From positions 1 through 13,746 of the forward strand of contig JBECKQ010000314.1 of assembly GCA_040235375.1 (NCBI GenBank): a DNA stretch of 13,746 bases, read 5' to 3'. Under the pieces are notes generated by a model that was not told where the DNA came from, ran no database searches, and saw only the letters and a program-made list of their open reading frames with translations. This document shows, piece by piece, positions 1 through 4,726 of the stretch. The position numbers were made by a program, and so were the translations under genes. Source of the DNA: JBECKQ01 sp040235375. Its GTDB lineage: Bacteria; Planctomycetota; Phycisphaerae; UBA1845. Every line of letters starts with the position of its first letter. Position 1 is the first letter of the stretch.

Positions 1-246
1 AAACAGGGCGTGCTGCCGCTGACGTTTGCCGATCCGGACGACTACGAGAAGTTCCGCGAGGACGACCGCGTCTCGATCCGCAACCTCAAGCAACTGGCGC
101 CGGGCAGCGAAGTGATCGTCCAGCTGAAGCACAGCGACGGCTCGACCGAGAGTTTCTCCACGAAGCACAGCCTGACGCAGAAGCAGGTGGAGTGGTTCAA
201 GGCGGGCTCGACCCTGAACTGGATCGCCGCGGGTCAGCGGACGTGA
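1..246 (+). CDS. acn: Aconitate hydratase, mitochondrial type (3' end only)
   Basis: This is the last 81 residues of aconitase, the [4Fe-4S] enzyme that interconverts citrate and isocitrate in the TCA cycle. The reading frame is open from base 1, so the gene begins outside the window. The visible part opens with KQGVLPLTFADPDDY and ends with QVEWFKAGSTLNWIAAGQRT. From memory, this follows the C-terminus of animal mitochondrial ACO2 closely (KQGLLPLTFADPADY, then IEWFRAGSALN). It therefore belongs to the mitochondrial-type branch rather than the AcnA/IRP1 or AcnB branches. The segment is part of the swivelling C-terminal domain; the iron-sulphur cysteines lie upstream and cannot be checked. 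The gene stops at TGA 244-246. A small imperfect hairpin at 282-310 without a T-run is the only terminator-like structure close by. Confidence 0.95.
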   Translation, partial: KQGVLPLTFADPDDYEKFREDDRVSIRNLKQLAPGSEVIVQLKHSDGSTESFSTKHSLTQKQVEWFKAGSTLNWIAAGQRT

Positions 247-427
247 GGAAGAAGGCAATAGGCGAGAAGCAATAGGCGGGAGGTACCGGGCCGGCCGATC
301 ACCGGCTACCGGACGTCACTCGCTCGCCCGTCGCAAATTGTACTCTCCGGGTCTTGGCATCTCATGCGGCCTTCGTGCCGCGGGAACGCACCACCGCCGA
401 CGGAGGTGCTTGCTGCTCCGGTTTGTT

Positions 428-456
428 CGTAACCGCTTAAAGCACAATTGGTTACG
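428..456. repeat. Perfect 7-bp inverted repeat, possible operator or hairpin
   Basis: CGTAACC at 428-434 is mirrored by GGTTACG at 450-456 around an AT-richer 15-base centre. The AT-rich centre differs from its GC-rich surroundings, which suits a dyad operator or promoter-proximal site. No function can be assigned from the sequence alone. Confidence 0.35.
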
Positions 457-526
457 TGGAATAGAGCCGATGGCGGTGTATTTGCATACCTTCGGCGTAG
501 TCCCGAGGCTTGGGCGGGCATAGGAT

Positions 527-568
527 TGCATCGGAGAGGCCGCCGGGAGTGAATTGCCGGCGGATGCA
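527..568. repeat. Nested inverted repeat, candidate leader hairpin
   Basis: The inner arms CCGCCGG (540-546) and CCGGCGG (557-563) form a 7-bp stem with a ten-base loop. The outer arms TGCAT (527-531) and ATGCA (564-568) add five pairs across an asymmetric bulge. It lies about 225 bases before the start of the HTH-receiver gene. Confidence 0.35.
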
Positions 569-791
569 CGCCAGTGCCGGGCAGTCGGCCGTGGGGGCGG
601 CCGGCGAGGCGATTTCAGGACGGGGTCTCTGACGAAGATAAGCCAAGGCGACCGCCGGCAGAGCCGATACAGCCGTACGGATACGCCTCGCTGGTACGAA
701 CGGCGCAGTCGGCACAGAACGAACCTGTGGGGCACCAGGTCGCATGCTGGATTTCTCAGGTCAGGGCGGGGCGAGACGGCAGGACAGCATC

Positions 792-1379
792 ATGGCCAAC
801 CACAAGCCCAAGACGGTGCTGACAACGGGGCAGGTCGCCCGGATTTGCAATGTCGCGCCGCGCACCGTCTCGAAGTGGTTCGATAGCGGCCAGCTTCGTG
901 GATACCGCATCCCCGGAAGCAAGGACCGGCGGATTCCGCTCGACCAACTCCTGCGGTTCATGAAGGCCCACGGAATCCCTACCGAAGGGCTCGATCTCGG
1001 CGCGACGCGCGTCGTCGTGGTCGACGAGGATGAGGAGCTAGGCCGGCTACTTGCGCAGGCCCTTGGCAGCGAAGGCGATTATGACGTGACGTTTGCCCAG
1101 TCCACGTTCGAAGCGGGAATGCTGGTCGAGCGTTTGCATCCCGCGGCCGTGGTCATTGACGTGAGCCTTCCTGACGCCCTGCCCCAGCGGATCTGCCGGA
1201 GCATTCGCAGCCAGGAAGGCGTGCGCGATATCAAGCTGATCGCCGTCAGCGGGGCGATGACCGAAGGGCAGGGTCAGAGCCTTGTCCAGGAAGGGTTCGC
1301 CGGCTTCCTGCGCAAGCCCTTCGACACCCGCCAGCTTCGCAATCTCATCGAGAAAGTGACGGAAGAGCAGGTTTCGTAA
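792..1379 (+). CDS. MerR/excisionase-type HTH fused to response-regulator receiver
   Basis: A 195-residue cytoplasmic regulator. Residues 9-60 form a MerR/BldC/excisionase-like helix-turn-helix, with TTGQVARICNVAPRTVSKW as the recognition unit and GYRIPGSKDRRIPLDQL as the wing. Residues 72-190 form a CheY-like receiver. It has the acidic cluster D78-E79-D80, the likely phospho-acceptor D123 in VVIDVSLPD, the switch serine S153 and the conserved K175-P176. The order is the reverse of the usual layout, where the receiver comes first. The start is taken at ATG 792 because AGGAC (781-785) stands about six bases upstream and the protein then opens directly before the HTH. An ATG at 744 would add 16 residues without family character. 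No kinase gene is adjacent, so it is an orphan regulator. It converges on elbB with only 30 bases between. The role is inferred: phosphorylation-controlled DNA binding. Confidence 0.85.
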   Translation: MANHKPKTVLTTGQVARICNVAPRTVSKWFDSGQLRGYRIPGSKDRRIPLDQLLRFMKAHGIPTEGLDLGATRVVVVDEDEELGRLLAQALGSEGDYDVTFAQSTFEAGMLVERLHPAAVVIDVSLPDALPQRICRSIRSQEGVRDIKLIAVSGAMTEGQGQSLVQEGFAGFLRKPFDTRQLRNLIEKVTEEQVS

Positions 1380-1409
1380 CGTCGTCAAACGCCGTCGCGC
1401 ACCTTTGGC

Positions 1410-2075
1410 TCAGTTCACGAGCGCGAGCACTTCGTTGACGCACTTGCGGATCCCTTCGAACACGTCGGCCGGCCCCTTGCCCAGCATGTACGCCGGCGTC
1501 GTGACGATCTTGTTCTTGCGATCGACGACCATTTCGGTGACCGGGCAGTCGCAGTGCTCGACCCCCATTTTCTGAAGGGCGCCCGCGGTGCCTTTGTCGG
1601 TGCCGATCGTGAGCTTGGCGGCTATCTTCTTGTTGCCGAGGATGCGCGCGAGCATGGCCGGGGCGATGCAGATCGCGCCGATCGGCTTTTTCATCTCGAT
1701 CATGTCGCTGACCAGTGATTCAACGCCCGGATCGACGGAACAATCCGGGCCGTCGACCGCGAAGCTGCACAGGTTCAGCGCGGCGCCGAAGCCGCCGGGG
1801 AATACGAGGGCGTCGATCTGCTTGGCGTCAACATCCATGATGGGCGTGATGTTGCAGCGCGCGATACGTGCCGACTCGGTGAGGATGTTGCGCTGCTGGC
1901 CGGGGATGTCCTTCTGTTTGGCGTGATCGACGACTTTGGTCTGCGGCTTGTCGGGTGCGCAGCAGACGATCTCGGCCCCGGCCTGGTCGAGGGCCAGAAG
2001 CGTAAGGACCGACTCGTGGATCTCGGCTCCGTCAAGGAAACCGCAACCGGAGAGGCAAACGGCGACTTTCGGCAT
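1410..2075 (-). CDS. elbB: Glyoxalase/isoprenoid biosynthesis protein ElbB
   Basis: A 221-residue member of the DJ-1/PfpI superfamily, full length for ElbB (YhbL). E. coli ElbB has been linked to the early isoprenoid pathway and shows weak glyoxalase activity; the physiological substrate is unsettled. Family marks along the protein are VCLSGCGFLDGAEIHESVLT at 6-25, CCAPDKPQ at 38-45, the LVFPGGFGAALNL strand-loop at 90-102, the nucleophile elbow AICIAPAML with C136 at 134-142, LTIGTD at 155-160 and IVTTPAYMLG at 190-199. It follows E. coli ElbB almost end to end. The start is firm: an AGGAG (minus strand of 2084-2088) sits eight bases before ATG. It is cytoplasmic. The gene diverges from miaB and converges on the HTH-receiver gene, so it is probably a single-gene transcript. 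Confidence 0.95.
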   Translation of the reverse strand: MPKVAVCLSGCGFLDGAEIHESVLTLLALDQAGAEIVCCAPDKPQTKVVDHAKQKDIPGQQRNILTESARIARCNITPIMDVDAKQIDALVFPGGFGAALNLCSFAVDGPDCSVDPGVESLVSDMIEMKKPIGAICIAPAMLARILGNKKIAAKLTIGTDKGTAGALQKMGVEHCDCPVTEMVVDRKNKIVTTPAYMLGKGPADVFEGIRKCVNEVLALVN

Positions 2076-2125
2076 GATGGCGTCTCCTGTTCTGAGGGGA
2101 ATGTGTGTCCCGACGGCACGCGCTC

Positions 2126-2155
2126 ATGATACCGGAGATAGTTGCGTGGCTCCAG
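2126..2155 (-). promoter_or_regulatory. Candidate sigma70-like promoter for elbB
   Basis: On the minus strand a TATCAT box (2131-2126) lies about 50 bases before the elbB start codon, which would give a leader of some 40 bases. The matching -35 is poor (TGGAGC or GGAGCC at 17-18 bases). It is listed as the best candidate in the gap, not as a firm site. Confidence 0.28.
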
Positions 2156-2220
2156 GGGCGAGAGCTGCCGTGGCCGTACGATTCCCTTGGCGTGTACCTG
2201 GCTCGGGCGGCAATCACGGT

Positions 2221-2249
2221 TTGCTGCGGGGGCGGGCCCCGCGTAAAAT
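2221..2249 (+). promoter_or_regulatory. Sigma70-like promoter of the miaB-clpS operon
   Basis: TTGCTG (2221-2226) and TAAAAT (2244-2249) are separated by exactly 17 bases, the optimal spacing for a housekeeping-sigma promoter. TTGCTG keeps the TTG of the -35 consensus and TAAAAT matches five of six -10 bases. Transcription would start near 2256. That leaves about 36 bases of leader before ATG 2292 and places the upstream in-frame GTG at 2250 outside the transcript. Confidence 0.55.
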
Positions 2250-2291
2250 GTGCACGACCTCGGGCGAACGATCCTGGACTCGATCCCCCCG

Positions 2292-3809
2292 ATGAGCGGC
2301 AACAACAGCGAGTTGAAAACGGTCTACATCGAGACCATGGGCTGCCAGATGAACGTGCTCGACAGCGAGCTCGTTCTCGGCCAGCTTCGTGCGCGCGACT
2401 ACCGCGTGGTAGACCGCATCGAAGATGCGTCCGTCGTGCTGATCAACACGTGCAGCGTGCGCGATCACGCCGAAAAAAAGGCCCTCTCGCGGCTCGGCCA
2501 GGCGAAGCGGCCCAAGAAGCGCAATCCGGACATGGTCGTCGGGATCATCGGCTGCATGGCCGAGCGCGATCCCGATGGCATCCTCGAGAAGCTTCCGCAT
2601 GTCGATCTCGTTTGCGGCCCCGGCGAGCTCAACAAGATCCCCGCCATGATCGACGAGGTGCGCGAGACCCGCGCCCGCCAGATCGCCCTCACGCAGGACA
2701 AGAAACGCAAAAGCACGCTGCTTCAGCGGGCGCTGGAATACGACTCGGTCGAGGCGCTGGACCTGTCGCGCGATCCGCAGCCGGGCCACGGGATGTCTCA
2801 AGCGTACTTGCGGGTCCAGCGCGGCTGCGACAAGTTCTGCACGTTCTGCGTCGTGCCGTTCACGCGCGGCAAGGAGCGGTCGCGACCGCCGCAGCAAATC
2901 GTGGACGAGGCCCGCATGCTCGTCGATCGCGGGGCACGCGAGATCACGTTGCTCGGCCAGACGGTTAACAGCTACCTCCACCCGGACAGCGGTCATGCCG
3001 TAGGCCTCGCCGACCTGCTGTCTCGGCTGAACGACATTGACGGCCTGGACCGCATCCGCTTCGTGACAAGCTATCCAGGCGATTTCGACGACGCGATCTT
3101 CCAGGCGATGCGCGATCTGCCGAAGGTGTGCGAGTATCTGCACCTTCCCGCGCAGAGCGGATCGAACGACGTTCTGAAACGGATGAAGCGACAGTATACT
3201 GCGGAGGAGTACGTAGAACTCGTGGCACGAGGCAAGGGAATCGTGCCGGACCTGACGCTGGCGGGCGATTTCATCGTCGGTTTCTCGGGCGAGACGGAGG
3301 CTGACTTCGAAGCCAGCTTGGCGCTGATGGAGCAGGTACGGTACAAAAACATCTTCTGCTTCAAATACTCGCCGCGACCGAACACCGTCGCCGACAAGTC
3401 AATGCCGGATGACGTGCCGGAAGAAGTGAAGCGCCAACGGAACGCCCGAATGCTCGCCGTGCAGGAGCGCATCTCCCTCGAACAGAACCGGTTGCTGATC
3501 GGCAGCGTGGTCGAGGTGCTCGTCGAAGGCTACAGTAAGGCGGCCCTCAAGGCGCAGGAGGCGGAGCAGACCCGCGGACACGAAGTCGGCTGGCGGCGCT
3601 CTGACCAACTCGTCGGACGGACGCGGACCGATCGGATTGTTGTTTTCCGCGGTGGCGAATCGCTTATCGGTGGTTTGGCTCGCATCCGCATAACGGGCGC
3701 GACCGCGCTGACACTGTTTGGCGAGCCGGCAGACACGCCAGTCGAGGCGGCGAGTCGTCCAATCGGCGTCGCCGCGCCGCTGGTGATGGACCAGGAGACC
3801 GGGCGATGA
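2292..3809 (+). CDS. miaB: tRNA-2-methylthio-N6-dimethylallyladenosine synthase MiaB
   Basis: A 505-residue radical-SAM methylthiotransferase that turns i6A37 into ms2i6A37 in tRNAs reading UNN codons. The N-terminal MTTase domain (about 9-130) carries the three ligands of the auxiliary [4Fe-4S] cluster: C18 in ETMGCQMN, C54 in INTCSVRDHAEKKA and C88 in GCMAERDP. The radical-SAM domain (about 168-395) has the C179-x3-C183-x2-C186 motif in RGCDKFCTFCVVPFTRGKE and later PAQSGS and DFIVGFSGE. A TRAM RNA-binding domain follows (about 396-475). MGCQMN separates it from the MtaB and RimO relatives. The start is taken at ATG 2292 because a promoter -10 box overlaps the only earlier in-frame start (GTG 2250). 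No clear ribosome-binding site precedes it. The last four bases overlap clpS (ATGA), implying co-transcription and translational coupling. Confidence 0.96.
   Translation: MSGNNSELKTVYIETMGCQMNVLDSELVLGQLRARDYRVVDRIEDASVVLINTCSVRDHAEKKALSRLGQAKRPKKRNPDMVVGIIGCMAERDPDGILEKLPHVDLVCGPGELNKIPAMIDEVRETRARQIALTQDKKRKSTLLQRALEYDSVEALDLSRDPQPGHGMSQAYLRVQRGCDKFCTFCVVPFTRGKERSRPPQQIVDEARMLVDRGAREITLLGQTVNSYLHPDSGHAVGLADLLSRLNDIDGLDRIRFVTSYPGDFDDAIFQAMRDLPKVCEYLHLPAQSGSNDVLKRMKRQYTAEEYVELVARGKGIVPDLTLAGDFIVGFSGETEADFEASLALMEQVRYKNIFCFKYSPRPNTVADKSMPDDVPEEVKRQRNARMLAVQERISLEQNRLLIGSVVEVLVEGYSKAALKAQEAEQTRGHEVGWRRSDQLVGRTRTDRIVVFRGGESLIGGLARIRITGATALTLFGEPADTPVEAASRPIGVAAPLVMDQETGR
3793..3797 (+). promoter_or_regulatory. 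Ribosome-binding site of clpS inside miaB
   Basis: AGGAG at 3793-3797 lies eight bases before the clpS ATG at 3806 and within the last codons of miaB. Together with the ATGA overlap this fixes the clpS start and supports coupled translation. Confidence 0.75.
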
Positions 3810-4156
3810 GCCAGGAGAACGAAGGAAAATCAGCCGTCGCCACGCCGCCCAAGGCCGAACCGAAAAAGGACAAGAAGCCGAAGATACTTCCGCCTTACAA
3901 TGTCGTCCTTCTGGATGACGACGACCACACCTACGAATACGTCATTCGCATGCTGATGAAGCTCTTCGGCCATCCGCTGGAACGGTCATACCAGATGGCC
4001 CGTGAAGTCGACACCGAGGGGCGCGTCATCGTCGAAACGACGACCAAGGAGCGCGCCGAGTTCAAGCGCGACCAGATCCACGCCTACGGCCGGGACCCGT
4101 TGATCGAACGATGCAAGGGGAGCATGCAGGCGATCATCGAGCCCTGCCCCGGCTAG
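3806..4156 (+). CDS. clpS: ATP-dependent Clp protease adaptor ClpS, variant pocket
   Basis: A 116-residue ClpS. This adaptor delivers N-end-rule substrates to the ClpA or ClpC ATPase of the Clp protease in the cytoplasm. Residues 1-28 are a Lys/Pro-rich flexible tail, as in the family, where the tail engages the ATPase. The core starts at PPYNVVLL and ends at MQAIIEPCPG. Aligned by eye to E. coli ClpS, VILVNDDYTPMEFVI corresponds to VVLLDDDDHTYEYVI at 33-47. The pocket asparagine (E. coli N34) becomes D37, the gate methionine (M40) becomes Y43, and the histidine that contacts the substrate amino group (H66) becomes D69. The two acidic residues D35/D36 are kept as D38/D39. I recall similar acidic ClpS forms from planctomycetes, so this looks like a lineage trait rather than decay. 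The start has AGGAG eight bases upstream and overlaps miaB by four bases. Confidence 0.93.
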   Translation: MSQENEGKSAVATPPKAEPKKDKKPKILPPYNVVLLDDDDHTYEYVIRMLMKLFGHPLERSYQMAREVDTEGRVIVETTTKERAEFKRDQIHAYGRDPLIERCKGSMQAIIEPCPG

Positions 4157-4412
4157 CAAACCAGTCTGCCAATACTGTGCAGGCGGTTGAGCGCGTGGCA
4201 CGGGCTCGCCTGCGGCGAGGCCATGGCCTTCAATAGGGTCCAGCGCAGCTTAAAGTGCCGTGAAGGATCAGAGTACGTCATCCGACCACCCAACGCTGGG
4301 AACTTGGTTGCTGATGAGGGTCGAGACCACGGCCTGCCTCCGCCTTCGGCTGCGCCAGACCGCGCCACCCAAGGCGGCGGGCGCATTCAATCCGGCGGAC
4401 GGGCATTTCGGC

Positions 4413-4461
4413 TCAATCGAGATTGAACGGGCGGACGAAAGAAGAGAGTGCGGTCCGCCCG
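4413..4461. repeat. Two adjacent perfect inverted repeats
   Basis: TCAATC (4413-4418) and GATTGA (4421-4426) form a 6-bp dyad with a two-base centre. One base later CGGGCGGAC (4428-4436) is mirrored exactly by GTCCGCCCG (4453-4461) around a purine-rich 16-base loop. The 9-bp GC-rich stem is the strongest hairpin of the gap and could form in RNA from either strand. Confidence 0.45.
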
Positions 4462-4482
4462 CGGGCTTGTAGGCGGCGTCTA

Positions 4483-4514
4483 GTCGCCCCTGCGCGCGGT
4501 AGCGACAGCTTTTT
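4483..4514 (+). terminator. Weak intrinsic-terminator-like hairpin with T-run
   Basis: GTCGC (4483-4487) pairs with GCGAC (4502-4506) around a 14-base loop that can add a CC/GG pair, and TTTTT follows at 4510-4514. The stem is short. It lies about 330 bases after clpS, so it would end either a long miaB-clpS 3' UTR or a separate small RNA. Confidence 0.33.
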
Positions 4515-4550
4515 ACGAGTTGAAAGCGGAACCGAGGTGAGCTCATCGGG

Positions 4551-4556
4551 TATAAC
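4551..4556 (+). promoter_or_regulatory. Candidate -10 element for the protease gene
   Basis: TATAAC is the best -10-like box before the metalloprotease and would give a leader of roughly 160 bases. No TTGACA-like -35 stands at 16-18 bases. A GGAAC at 4528-4532, of the type used by ECF sigma factors, lies upstream at a plausible distance, so an alternative sigma is possible. Confidence 0.25.
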
Positions 4557-4726
4557 TGGAAGCGTAGTAGTGTCTTTTACCCAGGCCGGACGACCTTGCC
4601 GCGGTCAGGCCCGAAACGAAACCGATTCTCTCACCGCAACCTACTCGGCCGGACGCGGTGTTCGAAAATGGCGCCGCCGCGCCCGTCCGTTGCACGATTC
4701 GTGCTCAGGAAAGAAGGAGAACCCTT

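Larger units (their letters stand above)
247..791. other. Gap between aconitase and HTH-receiver gene, rich in inverted repeats
   Basis: I see no gene in this stretch of about 545 bases; short open frames on both strands resemble no family. Just after the aconitase stop there is a direct repeat, GCAATAGGCG, at 255-264 and 269-278. Inverted repeats follow. GGTACCGG (282-289) pairs with CCGGCTACC (302-310) with one bulge. GCGGC/GCCGC closes a six-base loop at 366-381. CGTAACC (428-434) pairs with GGTTACG (450-456). CCGCCGG (540-546) pairs with CCGGCGG (557-563), flanked by TGCAT (527-531) and ATGCA (564-568). No convincing -35/-10 pair was found. The stretch probably holds the 3' end of the aconitase transcript and a structured leader or operators for the downstream regulator. 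Confidence 0.5.
4157..4726. other. Structured gap between clpS and the protease gene; possible ncRNA
   Basis: This stretch of 570 bases has no recognisable protein. It holds an unusual density of dyads. They are CTCGCC/GGCGAG with a three-base loop (4205-4219); the 12-bp palindrome AGGCCATGGCCT (4218-4229); CCGCCTT/AAGGCGG (4340-4377); TCAATC/GATTGA (4413-4426); CGGGCGGAC/GTCCGCCCG (4428-4461); GTCGC/GCGAC followed by a T-run (4483-4514); and CGGACG/CGTCCG (4650-4689), just before the protease ribosome-binding site. A TATAAC box at 4551-4556 may start the protease mRNA. A TTCAAT (4229-4234)-16-TAAAGT (4251-4256) pair could start a transcript ending near 4514. The stretch may thus hold clpS 3' UTR, a small RNA and the protease leader. 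Confidence 0.4.

Noticed and set aside
366..381. GCGGC/GCCGC hairpin considered as an intrinsic terminator of aconitase
   Set aside because: The stem is only 5 bp and no T-run follows on either strand.
2250..2291. Upstream GTG start giving a longer MiaB
   Set aside because: A well-spaced promoter -10 box ends at 2249, so the codon would lie before the transcription start. The added residues are not family-like.
2105..2968. Plus-strand open frame overlapping miaB in another frame
   Set aside because: Arg/Pro/Ala-rich low-complexity translation, no family, and out of frame with a confirmed gene.
2214..3143. Long minus-strand open frame over miaB
   Set aside because: It lies opposite the conserved MiaB cysteine motifs and shows no domain; it is a codon-bias shadow.
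4311..4317. CTGATGA, the hammerhead ribozyme core box
   Set aside because: GGTC/GACC behind it could mimic stem II, but no GAAA box follows at the required place and no closing stems I and III were found.
4658..4726. Upstream GTG start for the metalloprotease
   Set aside because: It would bury the signal peptide behind 23 Arg-rich residues. ATG 4727 has AAGGAG at seven bases.
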